A stretch of DNA of 64,000 nt from contig NZ_JAKRYL010000003.1 in assembly GCF_023555415.1 (NCBI RefSeq), positions 186,001 through 250,000 of the forward strand. The letters are read 5' to 3'. Made by a program: the position numbers and the translations under genes. The number at the start of each line of letters is the position of its first letter. Position 1 is the stretch's first letter. The stretch comes from Halalkalibacter alkaliphilus. GTDB lineage: Bacteria; Bacillota; Bacilli; Bacillales; Bacillaceae_D. Shown here piece after piece: positions 38,239-48,500 of the stretch. Under the pieces are notes generated by a model. The model saw only the letters and a program-made list of their open reading frames with translations. It searched no databases and was not told where the DNA came from.

Positions 38239-38503
38239 TTATGAGATCCCCCTCAAAAGATCATTCGCTTATCATTAGTGTAACTCTTATTTGAAAAAAG
38301 AAAAACCCCAACATTGTGACAAATACGTTAAACATGGTACAGATAGTGTTAAGGAGGGTGTTTATCTAAGTCATTTACGCTCATAATATCTAATATATAA
38401 AGTAAGAATAACGTTTCGTGCAATGTATTTGTCGATAATTGTTCCTTTATAAAGAATTTATGATATACTTGTACAGTTAATGAACGAATAAGGAGAGAAA
38501 AAA

Positions 38504-40339
38504 ATGACAATTCGTAACGATATACGTAACATCGCTATTATTGCCCACGTTGATCACGGGAAAACAACATTAGTTGACCAATTATTAAAACAATCGGGTA
38601 CTTTCCGTGAAAATGAGCAAGTAGATGAACGTGCGATGGACTCTAATGCACTTGAGAAAGAGCGTGGAATTACAATCCTTGCTAAAAATACAGCAATTAA
38701 CTATAACGATAGACGGATTAATATTATGGATACCCCAGGACACGCTGACTTCGGTGGAGAAGTAGAACGTATTATGAAAATGGTTGATGGTGTATTGCTT
38801 GTCGTTGATGCATATGAAGGATGTATGCCACAAACTCGTTTTGTATTAAAGAAAGCCCTAGAACAAAATCTGACTCCAATCGTAGTGGTCAATAAAATTG
38901 ATCGTGACTTTGCTCGTCCAGCAGAAGTAGTTGATGAGGTTATTGATTTATTTATTGATTTAGGAGCGAATGAAGATCAGTTAGAATTCCCAGTTGTGTA
39001 TGCTTCGGCCATAAATGGAACAGCAAGTATGGACGCAGAAAAACAAGATGACAACATGTCAGCTTTATTTGATACAATTATTGAAACAATCCCAGCTCCA
39101 ATTGATAATAGTGATGAGCCTCTTCAGTTCCAAGTTACAATGCTTGATTACAATGACTACGTTGGTCGTATCGGGATTGGCCGGGTGTTTAGAGGGACAA
39201 TAAAAGTTGGACAGCAAGTAGCTTTAATGAAGCTTGATGGCTCTGTTAAACAATATCGTGTTACGAAGATGTTTGGCTTTTTAGGATTAAAGCGTGCAGA
39301 AATTCAAGAAGCGAAGGCTGGAGACTTAATAGCGGTTTCTGGTATGGAAGAAATCAATGTTGGTGAGACGGTTTGCCCAGTAGAACATCAAGAAGCTCTT
39401 CCAATTTTACGTATTGATGAACCTACTCTACAAATGACATTCCTTGTTAACAACAGTCCTTTTGCTGGTCGTGAAGGAAAATTTGTAACAAGCCGTAAGC
39501 TTGAAGAACGTTTGAAGTCAGAACTTGAAACAGATGTAAGTCTTCGTGTAGAAAATACAGAGTCTCCGGACGTTTGGATTGTCTCTGGCCGTGGTGAGCT
39601 TCATCTTTCAATTCTAATTGAGAACATGCGTCGTGAAGGATATGAGCTTCAAGTTTCTAAGCCAGAAGTTATCATTCGTGAGATAGATGGTGTGAAGTCG
39701 GAGCCGATGGAACGAGTACAAATTGACGTTCCAGAAGAATATACGGGATCTGTTATGGAATCAATTGGAGAGCGTAAAGGTGAAATGCTAAATATGACAA
39801 ATAACGGCAGCGGACAAGTTCGTCTAGAGTTTTTAGTACCAGCACGTGGTCTGATTGGTTACACAACAGAGTTCCTTTCACAAACTCGTGGTTATGGTAT
39901 TATTAACCACTCGTTTGACAGCTATGCGCCTCTAACTCCTGGACAAGTAGGTGGACGTCGTCAAGGTGTACTAGTTTCTATGGAGACAGGTAAATCAAGT
40001 CAATACGGGATTATGCAAGTGGAAGACCGAGGTACAATCTTTGTAGAGCCTGGAACGGAAATTTATGAAGGTCAAATTGTTGGGGAACATACTCGTGATA
40101 ATGACCTTGCTGTTAACATCACAAAAATGAAACAACAAACAAATGTCCGTTCTGCGACAAAGGATACAACTGTTACGATGAAAAAACCTAGAATAATGAC
40201 GCTTGAAGAAGCTCTTGAGTATTTAAATGAGGACGAGTACTGTGAACTAACACCAGAATCAATCCGACTTCGCAAGAAAATTCTTATCAAATCAGAGCGT
40301 GAGCGTGAAGAGAAACGTAGAAAGCTTGCGGCGAAGTAA
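38504..40339 (+). CDS. typA: Ribosome-associated translational GTPase TypA/BipA
   Basis: 611 residues. Translation-factor GTPase that binds the 70S ribosome and aids subunit assembly and stress adaptation. G1 [10 protein letters not shown] at residues 14-23, switch region [12 protein letters not shown]3 [15 protein letters not shown]4 [12 protein letters not shown]; domains II-V and the BipA-specific C-terminal domain with [15 protein letters not shown] and [27 protein letters not shown] before the ATG. Start of the ylaG-ylaH operon. Confidence 0.98.
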   Translation: MTIRNDIRNIAIIAHVDHGKTTLVDQLLKQSGTFRENEQVDERAMDSNALEKERGITILAKNTAINYNDRRINIMDTPGHADFGGEVERIMKMVDGVLLVVDAYEGCMPQTRFVLKKALEQNLTPIVVVNKIDRDFARPAEVVDEVIDLFIDLGANEDQLEFPVVYASAINGTASMDAEKQDDNMSALFDTIIETIPAPIDNSDEPLQFQVTMLDYNDYVGRIGIGRVFRGTIKVGQQVALMKLDGSVKQYRVTKMFGFLGLKRAEIQEAKAGDLIAVSGMEEINVGETVCPVEHQEALPILRIDEPTLQMTFLVNNSPFAGREGKFVTSRKLEERLKSELETDVSLRVENTESPDVWIVSGRGELHLSILIENMRREGYELQVSKPEVIIREIDGVKSEPMERVQIDVPEEYTGSVMESIGERKGEMLNMTNNGSGQVRLEFLVPARGLIGYTTEFLSQTRGYGIINHSFDSYAPLTPGQVGGRRQGVLVSMETGKSSQYGIMQVEDRGTIFVEPGTEIYEGQIVGEHTRDNDLAVNITKMKQQTNVRSATKDTTVTMKKPRIMTLEEALEYLNEDEYCELTPESIRLRKKILIKSEREREEKRRKLAAK

Positions 40340-40360
40340 CAAGAAAAAGTTGGTGATCGA

Positions 40361-40687
40361 ATGGACAACCAGTTTACGGAAGAAGAATTAGAAGCATTAA
40401 CATGGATGATGCGAATGACGGCGGAGAATCCATGGTATGGTTTTTTATCGTATCTAGTCGTCGTTTTATTAACCATTGTTGTATTTAATTTAGGTTTTGC
40501 AAGAGAGTTACCTGTTCTCAAAAAAGCAATAGTGTATGTGTTGTTGGTTATCGGTAGTTTTGTCATGTGGTTTTTAGAATTTGCATTTGGTGCTCCAATT
40601 ATCGCAGTATTAATCATCTCAGGAGTTATACTTGGTATGTATCGATTCAGGCTGCATAAGCATCGAAAAGAAAAAGAACAAGCTTAA
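40361..40687 (+). CDS. ylaH: YlaH-like membrane protein
   Basis: 108 residues with three hydrophobic segments (WYGFLSYLVVVLLTIVVFNLG, AIVYVLLVIGSFVMWFLEFAFG, PIIAVLIISGVILGMY) and charged ends. Matches the YlaH family in position, 21 bp after typA, and in length. Function unknown. Terminator shared with the convergent ylaI. Confidence 0.92.
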   Translation: MDNQFTEEELEALTWMMRMTAENPWYGFLSYLVVVLLTIVVFNLGFARELPVLKKAIVYVLLVIGSFVMWFLEFAFGAPIIAVLIISGVILGMYRFRLHKHRKEKEQA

Positions 40688-40691
40688 AAAG

Positions 40692-40733
40692 GAAGAGAGC
40701 GTTTGGAATTAGATCCATTCGCTCTCTTTTTTT
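40692..40733. terminator. Bidirectional terminator of ylaH and ylaI
   Basis: AAGAGAGCG/CGCTCTCTT stem followed by TTTTTTT. The 3' end of ylaI (stop at 40709) overlaps it. Confidence 0.82.
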
Positions 40734-40912
40734 GTTTCTACTGTTAATTGAAATGAACTAGAGGCTTTTCTTGTCTCTGTTCGTTCCTTTATGCGTTCAT
40801 AACAAGCATCACACATATACGTATGAATTGGCCGGTTACGTAGACGTTTAGCTAAAGGTAATTGATCGTCTAATTTATCAATTTTATCACAAAGTACGCA
40901 TTTCACTCTCAT
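40709..40912 (-). CDS. ylaI: YlaI family zinc-ribbon-like protein (DUF2197)
   Basis: 67 residues. Two CxxC pairs, CVLC near residue 4 and CDAC near residue 34, suggest a small zinc-binding fold; between them LAKRLRNRPIHTYM. ATG at 40912 follows GGAGTG by 9 nt; an upstream GTG is inside that region. Corresponds to B. subtilis YlaI. Function unknown. B. subtilis ylaJ, expected next to it, is not present here. Confidence 0.88.
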   Translation of the reverse strand: MRVKCVLCDKIDKLDDQLPLAKRLRNRPIHTYMCDACYERIKERTETRKASSSFQLTVETKKESEWI

Positions 40913-41137
40913 GGGTATAATCACTCCATTCTTCTTTCATTTTAACAAAAAACAGAAAAAAAGCTATATTCAATGAAAAAAGATGGGTTATCTGAAAAGG
41001 TGTGATTTTGACCTTATTAAATTAACCCCAAATTTAATAAGGTACTTTTTTAGAAAAAGTGTAATGAAGCGCTCAAACTCGTTGAAAAATAATGGTATGA
41101 TAGATGATGAATGTAGAAAAAACAGGGAGGGTATGAT

Positions 41138-41596
41138 ATGGCCAACCAAGTTGAATATGCATTAACAGAAGAGATGTTACCATTGCTTCAAAAGGAATGT
41201 TACGTAACAATAGCAACTATTGATTATGAAAAAAATATTCCGTATGTAAAAGCTATTTCATGGGTGTATGCTCCTAATGTACAAACTATACGAATTATGA
41301 TTGATAATCGTTCACGAATTGTTGAAAACATTAAGACCAATGAAGGTGTCGTTCTTACTTTGATTGCTAATGGATCAACATATTCAATAACTGGATCTGC
41401 AAAGATTGTGACTGAACGTATTGAAAATCTTCCGTTAAAATTATCGATGATTGAAATGGAAATTCAAGAGGTGCGCGATGTGATGTTTTATGGGGCAAAA
41501 ATGACGATAACGCCTTCTTATGAAAAAACATATGATGCAGAAGCTGCTGCCAAACTCGATCGTCAAGTTATGGAAGCGTTAAAGAAAAAGGAATAA
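41138..41596 (+). CDS. ylaL: Pyridoxamine 5'-phosphate oxidase-like protein YlaL
   Basis: 152 residues, split beta-barrel FMN-binding family. Visible: MLPLLQKECYVTIATIDYEKN at the start, AISWVYAPNVQTIRIMIDNRSRIVENIK, and SYSITGSAKIV-like strand segments. Probably binds a flavin or heme; true substrate unknown. GGGAGGG precedes the ATG. In B. subtilis ylaL follows ylaK; here it precedes it. Confidence 0.88.
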   Translation: MANQVEYALTEEMLPLLQKECYVTIATIDYEKNIPYVKAISWVYAPNVQTIRIMIDNRSRIVENIKTNEGVVLTLIANGSTYSITGSAKIVTERIENLPLKLSMIEMEIQEVRDVMFYGAKMTITPSYEKTYDAEAAAKLDRQVMEALKKKE

Positions 41597-41607
41597 ACCA
41601 TGTTTTG

Positions 41608-41651
41608 TCCAAATAATAGTGACTATTTTTGTCCGTTATTTGGATTTTTTT
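41608..41651 (+). terminator. Terminator after ylaL
   Basis: TCCAAATAA/TTATTTGGA stem with a partly paired loop, then seven T. Confidence 0.82.
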
Positions 41652-41816
41652 ATTATAACCACGTTTTGTTTTCGATTCTTTCGTCTAAGTTTGACAGCTT
41701 GAACATACATTCATATTAAGAGGATAATTGAACAATTGGTTAAACATACGGACCGACTTGTTCAATTTGCATAACTTAATAGTAGTTGATAAACGATTCT
41801 TTAGTCAGGAGGCGGA

Positions 41817-43148
41817 ATGTTGAAAAAAATCTACGTATTGGACACGAACGTACTCTTACAGGATCCTTACTCCATTTTTTCATTTCAAGATAACGAAGTA
41901 GTTATACCAGCAGTTGTGTTAGAAGAGGTGGACTCGAAGAAACGCTATATGGACGAGATTGGTCGGAATGCACGACAATTTTCAAAATTAATAGATAATC
42001 TCAGAGGGATGGGGAAGTTACATGAAGGGGTCCCAATAGAATCAGGTGGTAAATTAAGAGTTGAATTAAATCACCGATCATTTTTGCGATTAAAAGATTC
42101 GTTTGCAGAAATGACAAATGATAATCGAATTATTGCAGTAGCCCTTAACCTAATGATTGAAGAGCAAGAACGAATTAATGGAAGACATGTGATTCTTGTT
42201 AGTAAAGATGCCTTAGTACGAGTAAAGGCTGATGCGTTAGGTTTGCCGGCTGAAGACTTTCTAAGTGATCGCGTAGTAGAATTTGATCATGTATATCCGG
42301 GCTATGTTGAGATCTTTGTAGATGCCGATGTTATGAAGAAGTTTTATACAAATGGAGAAATTGCTATTTCAGAGTTAACAAAACACCCGTTTTATCCGCA
42401 TCAATTTATTATAATGAAGGATGCTTTAGGTAGTTCTAGTTCGGCATTAGGAAAAGTCGAACCAGATGGAAAAAAAGTAAAGCCTTTTATCAGTGAGCCC
42501 GATCATGTATGGGGGATACGAGCGAGAAATGTCCAACAGCGAATGGCATTTGAATTATTGTTAAGAGATGATATTAGTCTAGTGACAATGATAGGGAAGG
42601 CTGGGACTGGTAAGACACTATTATCCCTTGCAGCTGGACTTATGCAGACAGAGGACCTTGGAAAGTACAAAAAGCTCGTTGTAGCAAGGCCGGTTGTACC
42701 ACTCGGGAAGGATATAGGTTATTTACCAGGAGAGAAAGAAGAGAAATTGCGTCCGTGGATGCAACCAATTTATGATAACTTAGAATTTTTGTTTGATACG
42801 AAAAAGCCTGGTGAACTTGATCAAATCCTTGCTGGTATGGGATCAATTCAAGTTGAAGCATTAACGTATATTCGTGGAAGAAGTATTCCAGATCAGTTTA
42901 TCATTATTGATGAAGCGCAAAATTTAACAAAGCATGAGGTGAAAACAATTTTAACTCGTGTAGGTGAAAGAAGTAAAATTGTATTAATGGGCGATCCACA
43001 GCAGATAGATCATCCATATTTAGATGAATACAATAATGGTCTTACCTATGTGGTAGAGAAATTCAAAGATCAAACAGCAAGTGGGCATGTTAAATTAGTG
43101 AAAGGTGAACGATCAGGATTAGCGCAGCTAGCAGCTGATTTACTATAG
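41817..43148 (+). CDS. ylaK: PIN-PhoH ATPase/ribonuclease YlaK
   Basis: 443 residues. N-terminal PIN domain (about 1-150) with the acidic start YVLDTNVLLQDP, EEVD, and NDNRIIAVA; C-terminal PhoH domain (about 230-443) with Walker A GKAGTGKTLLSLAAG, the conserved ARPVVPLGKDIGYLPGEKEEK, and Walker B FIIIDEAQN followed by GDPQQID. PIN-PhoH proteins are ATP-driven RNA helicase/ribonucleases in other bacteria. AGGAGGCGG before the ATG. Own terminator follows. Confidence 0.95.
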   Translation: MLKKIYVLDTNVLLQDPYSIFSFQDNEVVIPAVVLEEVDSKKRYMDEIGRNARQFSKLIDNLRGMGKLHEGVPIESGGKLRVELNHRSFLRLKDSFAEMTNDNRIIAVALNLMIEEQERINGRHVILVSKDALVRVKADALGLPAEDFLSDRVVEFDHVYPGYVEIFVDADVMKKFYTNGEIAISELTKHPFYPHQFIIMKDALGSSSSALGKVEPDGKKVKPFISEPDHVWGIRARNVQQRMAFELLLRDDISLVTMIGKAGTGKTLLSLAAGLMQTEDLGKYKKLVVARPVVPLGKDIGYLPGEKEEKLRPWMQPIYDNLEFLFDTKKPGELDQILAGMGSIQVEALTYIRGRSIPDQFIIIDEAQNLTKHEVKTILTRVGERSKIVLMGDPQQIDHPYLDEYNNGLTYVVEKFKDQTASGHVKLVKGERSGLAQLAADLL

Positions 43149-43165
43149 ACTTAGCACTAGCTAAA

Positions 43166-43208
43166 AAAATCGCACTGCAGTGGCAATTGTTCGCTGCAGT
43201 GCGATTTT
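43166..43208. terminator. Bidirectional terminator after ylaK
   Basis: Perfect 15-bp stem AAAATCGCACTGCAG/CTGCAGTGCGATTTT beside the convergent gene at 43214. Confidence 0.85.
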
Positions 43209-43213
43209 GGGAG

Positions 43214-43729
43214 TCACCCCTTCTGGAGAGTGAACTTACATACATTTTTAATTGGGCTTGTTTGATTTGAACCATCTCCAAAATAAAAATGGATAGGGCC
43301 ATCTTCGCGAAGTGGTTGTCCTTTATGGGAAAATCCAACAATACCAGCTAAGGCATCCGCTAGTGTTACTACGTGTTGGGTGCCGTTTTCTTCCGTTATT
43401 TCCACATTGGCTACCCCTTTTAAAGGTTCTGCGTTTATTAAAAATGGTTTGAGAGGCATCCCGAAAGAACCGTTAATTAACTTTTGCTTTTCGTACCTAA
43501 TTTCATTTCCATTACTATTAGGGCGCGGTGGAGCTGAGCCTTCTGTAATTTCTTTATCCCATTGAGCCGAAATGGCTTTTTTGTATGCCGTTTCCTCATC
43601 TTCTTTTGTTTTTATTTCTTCAAAATATGTATCGAGATCTACCTTTCTTTCATCAAATATCCATACAGTGGGATCGATCGTTAATGGGTGTCCAACTTCT
43701 CCTTCAATAAAAAAAACAAACTCTTGCAT
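43214..43729 (-). CDS. Uncharacterised soluble protein, 171 residues
   Basis: Not recognised with confidence. No signal peptide or membrane helix. It begins with strand-rich sequence FVFFIEGEVGHPLTIDPTVW and IFDERKVDLDTYFEE, has a charged central helix (KEDEETAYKKAISAQWDKEI), then a C-terminal beta-rich part with TLADALAGIVGFSHKGQ and DGPIHFYFGDGSNQTSPIKN. GAGGGGAC supplies a ribosome site. It interrupts the B. subtilis order between ylaK and glsA. Relatives may carry a prolyl-isomerase label in some genomes, but I see no such active site. Confidence 0.75.
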   Translation of the reverse strand: MQEFVFFIEGEVGHPLTIDPTVWIFDERKVDLDTYFEEIKTKEDEETAYKKAISAQWDKEITEGSAPPRPNSNGNEIRYEKQKLINGSFGMPLKPFLINAEPLKGVANVEITEENGTQHVVTLADALAGIVGFSHKGQPLREDGPIHFYFGDGSNQTSPIKNVCKFTLQKG

Positions 43730-43951
43730 ATTGTCCCCTCCTATAACAGTTTCTTTTAAGTGGAATTAGAGCTCTTATGTAGTGCCCCATGTTTAATCTT
43801 TAAAAAAGTTAAGAATTGTAATAATAATGGAGCGGCTTCGCTCTATTTCTCTAACTTTAGAACAACCTCTTAAAGTATAAAGTGTTTCAATGTTTTTGTC
43901 ACTTTTGGTAAAGGATATGAGGTACATACTTATAGGTGAGGTGGAATTTAC

Positions 43952-44881
43952 GTGGTTTGTCATTATGGGAAAGATTTAAAAGAGATGATTGAACAAGTAA
44001 AGGGCTATACAAAGAGCGGCAAAGTAGCTGATTATATTCCGGCTTTATTAAAAGCCAACGGTGACGATATTGGTGTGGCGATTTTTGATGGAAATGAGAC
44101 GTGTTTTAGTGAAGGAGAGCATCATAAACCTTTCACATTACAAAGTATCTCAAAAGTCCTTACATTAGCATTAGCGTTAATGGACCATGGAGAGGATGTT
44201 GTGTTTAGCAAGGTCGGAATGGAACCGACAGGAGACCCGTTTAATTCAATAGCAAAATTAGAATCACACATTCCTTCAAAGCCTTTAAATCCAATGATCA
44301 ATGCAGGTGCTCTTGCTGTTACTTCTCTAATAAAAGGTAGCTCTAATGAAGAAAAATTGGATAGACTTATTCAATTTGTTAGAGAATTAAGTGGAAACAG
44401 TCAAATTACGTATAATCAAAATGTGGCAAAGTCAGAATTTGAGACGGCTGACTTGAACAGGTCGCTCGCATATTTTATGAAGCAGCATGGGGTTATATCA
44501 GGTGAAGTAGATGTGTTACTCGATTTTTATACAAAGCAATGTGCGATAGAAGTTGATTGTGAAGATCTAGCAAAGATTGGCTATTCTTTAGCACATCAAG
44601 GGGAACATCCAGATAAAAATTATTCCATTATACCATTTGAAATAGCGAGATTAGTGAAAACTTTTATGGTTACTTGTGGTATGTATAATGCTTCGGGTGA
44701 ATTTGCTATACGTGTTGGCATACCAGCAAAAAGTGGAGTGTCTGGGGGGATTGTTGGTGCGGTTCCGGGGGGGATTGGCATCGGTCTGTATGGTCCGGCA
44801 CTAGATGAAAAAGGAAATAGTATTGCAGGAATGAAATTGTTAGAATTGATATCAGCTAAGTATCATCTGAGTATATTTTAG
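43952..44881 (+). CDS. glsA: Glutaminase (YlaM type)
   Basis: 309 residues. Hydrolyses glutamine to glutamate and ammonia; serine-dependent beta-lactamase-like fold. Catalytic S65-x-x-K68 in [12 protein letters not shown], followed by [23 protein letters not shown] near residue 110, the tyrosine region, and the C-terminal [26 protein letters not shown] start follows AGGTGAGGTGG. Corresponds to B. subtilis YlaM (GlsA2), with ylaN next as in that genome. Confidence 0.95.
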   Translation: MVCHYGKDLKEMIEQVKGYTKSGKVADYIPALLKANGDDIGVAIFDGNETCFSEGEHHKPFTLQSISKVLTLALALMDHGEDVVFSKVGMEPTGDPFNSIAKLESHIPSKPLNPMINAGALAVTSLIKGSSNEEKLDRLIQFVRELSGNSQITYNQNVAKSEFETADLNRSLAYFMKQHGVISGEVDVLLDFYTKQCAIEVDCEDLAKIGYSLAHQGEHPDKNYSIIPFEIARLVKTFMVTCGMYNASGEFAIRVGIPAKSGVSGGIVGAVPGGIGIGLYGPALDEKGNSIAGMKLLELISAKYHLSIF

Positions 44882-44915
44882 AAAGTTATAAACCAGCCCT
44901 TTGTTGTGAAAATCG

Positions 44916-44944
44916 TTGCAATTTTCTTTTGAAAAAGATACTAT
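44916..44944 (+). promoter_or_regulatory. Probable SigA promoter of ylaN
   Basis: TTGCAA at 44916-44921, 17-bp spacer, TACTAT at 44939-44944, 36 bp before the start codon. Confidence 0.6.
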
Positions 44945-44980
44945 TAAGACAAGGAAAATTCAACAAAGGAGGGGATCAAC

Positions 44981-45262
44981 ATGTCAGCAGAAATGGTGAC
45001 TGGAGATAAAGAAAAAGCATTTGCCCTTCTGAAATCAGATGCGGATAAAATTCGCCAGCTTATTGAAGTGCAGTTGGAGAATTTAACGATGCCCCAATGT
45101 CCTCTCTATGAAGAGGTTCTTGATACACAAATGTTTGGACTGTCAAGGGAAATTGACTTTGCTGTACGTTTGGGTCTAGTCAATGAGGAACATGGCAAAC
45201 AGATTTTAGGAGAATTACAACGTAAATTAGATGACTTACATGAGGCATCTGTGAGAAAATAA
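44981..45262 (+). CDS. ylaN: UPF0358 family protein YlaN
   Basis: 93 residues, all-helical. Family sequence clear: [59 protein letters not shown] spans residues about 9-68. Essential or conditionally essential in Bacilli; work on S. aureus and B. subtilis ties it to iron homeostasis as an Fe(II)-dependent partner of Fur. AAAGGAGGGGAT before the ATG. A perfect terminator follows, and pyc comes next without the ftsW gene seen between them in B. subtilis. Confidence 0.95.
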   Translation: MSAEMVTGDKEKAFALLKSDADKIRQLIEVQLENLTMPQCPLYEEVLDTQMFGLSREIDFAVRLGLVNEEHGKQILGELQRKLDDLHEASVRK

Positions 45263-45299
45263 AGATCAAGCTATTATATAATAGCTTGATCTTTATTTT
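45256..45299 (+). terminator. Terminator after ylaN
   Basis: 22-bp perfect palindrome arms (AAAATAAAGATCAAGCTATTAT and its complement meeting at 45277/45278), overlapping the stop codon. Confidence 0.88.
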
Positions 45300-45308
45300 C
45301 TCCGGAAA

Positions 45309-45322
45309 AGAAAGCGCTTATT
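45309..45322 (+). promoter_or_regulatory. Candidate cre (CcpA) site upstream of pyc
   Basis: AGAAAGCGCTTATT matches 10 of 14 positions of the optimal cre TGAAAGCGCTTTCA, including the full GAAAGCGCTT core, about 220 bp before the pyc start. Role in pyc control is inference. Nearby, 45352-45367 carries one arm of the hairpin family also found at 49121. Nothing else was recognised in the 278-bp gap. Confidence 0.4.
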
Positions 45323-45540
45323 TTCCAAGGAGATAAAAAGGTCGCCTTTCACTTTTTCAGTGCCCTCGCTTGAGGAGGGTTTAAAAAATGATTGCCAAGG
45401 GAATCTCCTATTATCTATACTGGAATAAAGCTCGAGATCAGAGTAATGACAGAGGCTCACTCATTTTGTGGAAGATAGTGAAAAGAACAATCGTGCAATG
45501 GGGAAAGACAAATTTAGGAGAAGGAAGAGAGGTTGAAAGC

Positions 45541-48500
45541 ATGAACGGGTTAACAAACATTAAAAAAGTACTTGTAGCTAATCGTGGGGAGATAGCGATT
45601 CGTATTTTTCGAGCTTGTACGGAGTTACATATCCGAACAGTTGCCGTTTACTCTAAAGAGGACTCGGGTGCCTACCATCGTTATAAAGCAGATGAGGCGT
45701 ATTTAGTTGGTGAAGGTAAGAAGCCAATTGAGGCATACTTAGACATTGAAGGAATTATCGAAGTAGCTAAGTTACATGACGTTGATGCGATCCACCCTGG
45801 TTATGGATTTTTATCTGAAAATATTGATTTTGCAACACGGTGTCAGGAAGAGGGAATAATCTTTATTGGTCCAGAACTTGAGCACTTAGTGATGTTTGGA
45901 GATAAAGTTCAAGCGCGTGAACAAGCGGTAAAAGCCAACCTTCCTGTTATCCCTGGAAGTGATGGGCCTGTACATAGTGTAGAGGATGTACAAGCCTTCG
46001 CTAGTCAGCATGGTTTTCCATTTATTATAAAAGCATCGCTAGGCGGCGGTGGGCGTGGGATGCGGATTGTACGTAATGAGAAAGATTTAAAAGAGTCCTA
46101 TGATCGCGCAAAATCAGAAGCTAAATCCGCTTTCGGAAATGATGAAGTTTATGTAGAGAAATTTATTGAAAACCCAAAACATATTGAGGTTCAAATACTA
46201 GCAGATAAACATGGAAACATTGTTCACTTATACGAAAGAGACTGCTCAGTCCAACGTCGACATCAAAAGGTTGTTGAAATTGCCCCTAGTGTGTCTTTAC
46301 CTGAAGGTGTTCGTAAAGATATATGCAATGCAGCAGTTCAACTTATGGAAAATATTCATTATGTGAACGCTGGAACAGTGGAGTTTCTTGTTACGGATTC
46401 AGGAGAGTTCTATTTTATTGAGGTGAATCCTCGTGTTCAAGTAGAACACACAATCACGGAAATGGTAACAGGCATAGATATCGTCCAGTCACAATTATTA
46501 ATTGCAGATGGCGAACAGCTTCACGGTTCAAAGCTTGGTATCCCAGAACAGGGGAAAATTGTTTGTAATGGATATGCGATTCAGTCACGTGTGACAACAG
46601 AAGACCCAAGCAATGGTTTTATGCCAGACACAGGACGTATTAATGCTTACCGTTCAGGTGGTGGATTTGGGGTAAGGTTAGATGCAGGAAATGGTTTCCA
46701 AGGCGCAATTATTACACCTTATTATGATTCTCTTTTAGTCAAAGTATCAACGTGGGCTCTTACATTTGAAAGTGCTGCAGCTAAAATGTTGCGAAATTTA
46801 AGAGAGTTTCGTATTCGTGGTATTAAAACGAATATAGCGTTTTTAGAAAATGTTGTACAACATCCGCAATTTCTAAATGGTGAGTACAACACATCGTTCA
46901 TAGATACGACACCTGAGCTTTTTGTCTTTCCGAAAAGGAAAGACCGAGGTACGAAAATGCTATCGTTCATTGGTGAGACGATCGTCAATGGATATCCTGG
47001 TCTAGAAAGCACGAAAAAACCAGTTTTTGATAAAGCGCCAGTTCCTAAGCTGAAATATTCCGATTCTATTGTAGATGGGACGAAGCAAATTTTAGATAAA
47101 GAAGGTCCTGAAGGCTTAGCTAACTGGGTGAAAAATCAGAAAGAAGTATTGCTTACGGATACAACATTCCGCGATGCACATCAATCATTGCTTGCAACAA
47201 GAGTACGTACTCATGACTTGAAACAAATTGCTGAGCCAACTGCTCGTATGCTTCCGAATTTATTCTCACTTGAAATGTGGGGAGGAGCAACGTTTGATGT
47301 AACGATGCGCTTTTTGCACGAGGATCCGTGGGAGCGCTTAATCACACTAAGAAAACAAGCACCTAATGTCTTGTTCCAAATGTTACTTCGTGCATCGAAT
47401 GCTGTCGGGTATACCAATTATCCCGATAATGTGATTGAGGAATTTGTTGAGCAATCAGCAGATGCTGGTATAGATGTATTTCGTATCTTTGACAGCTTAA
47501 ACTGGGTAAAAGGAATGACACTCGCGATTGATTCCGTGCGTAAGAGCGGAAAGATTGCTGAAGCTTCAATGTGTTATACTGGCGATATTTTAGATCCTTC
47601 TAGATCGAAATATGATTTAACGTATTATATAAACTTAGCTAAAGAATTAGAGCAGTCTGGTGCACATATTCTTGGTATTAAAGACATGGCAGGATTGCTT
47701 AAGCCAGAAGCAGCATATCAGCTTGTGACAGAGTTGAAAAGTACAATAGATGTTCCGATTCATTTGCATACTCATGATACAAGCGGCAATGGTCTATTTA
47801 CTTATGCACGTGCCATTGAAGCAGGGGTAGACATTGTTGATGTTGCTGTAAGTTCCATGGCAGGTCTTACATCACAGCCTAGTGCAAATAGTTTGTATTA
47901 TGCGCTAAGCGGTTCTGAACGTCAACCAAATGTCGACGTTAAGTCCCTAGAGCAACTAGCCGAATTTTGGGATTATACCCGCAAATACTATGCTGGTTTT
48001 GAAAGCGGAATGAATGCACCACATACGGAAGTCTATGAACATGAAATGCCAGGTGGCCAATATAGTAACCTTCAACAACAAGCAAAAGCGGTTGGGCTTG
48101 GTGCGCGTTGGAATGAAGTTAAAAAGATGTACAGAACGGTCAATGACATGTTCGGTGATGTTGTAAAAGTAACACCTTCTTCTAAAGTTGTTGGGGATAT
48201 GGCTCTTTATATGGTTCAAAATAACTTAACGGAAGAAGATGTGTATGAGAAAGGGGAAAAGCTTGATTTCCCTGACTCAGTTGTAGATCTCTTCCAAGGT
48301 CAATTAGGTCAACCGTATCAAGGGTTTCCTAAAAAGCTTCAAGAGATCATCTTAAAAGGAAGGAAGCCAATTGAGGGAAGACCTGGTGAAACGATGGAAC
48401 CGGTAAACTTCCAAGAGGTGAAAGAATCTCTATTTAAAAAGTTAAATCGTCAAGTGACAAGTCACGATTTACTTTCATACGCCATCTATCCAAAAGTATT

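Noticed and set aside
40072..40617. 181-codon minus-strand frame across the typA-ylaH junction
   Set aside because: Serine/arginine-rich shadow of typA and ylaH coding sequence; spans two real genes.
40983..41165. 60-codon frame before ylaL
   Set aside because: Runs over the ylaL ribosome site and start in another frame; basic, low-complexity, no homology seen.
45388..45540. 51-residue N-terminal extension of pyruvate carboxylase
   Set aside because: Enzyme sequence and a good ribosome site begin at 45541, and the protein from there equals the known family length.
45340..45540. T-box or other riboswitch in the pyc leader
   Set aside because: No T-box core (GGTGGNACCGCG) or specifier structure, and no other known aptamer pattern seen.
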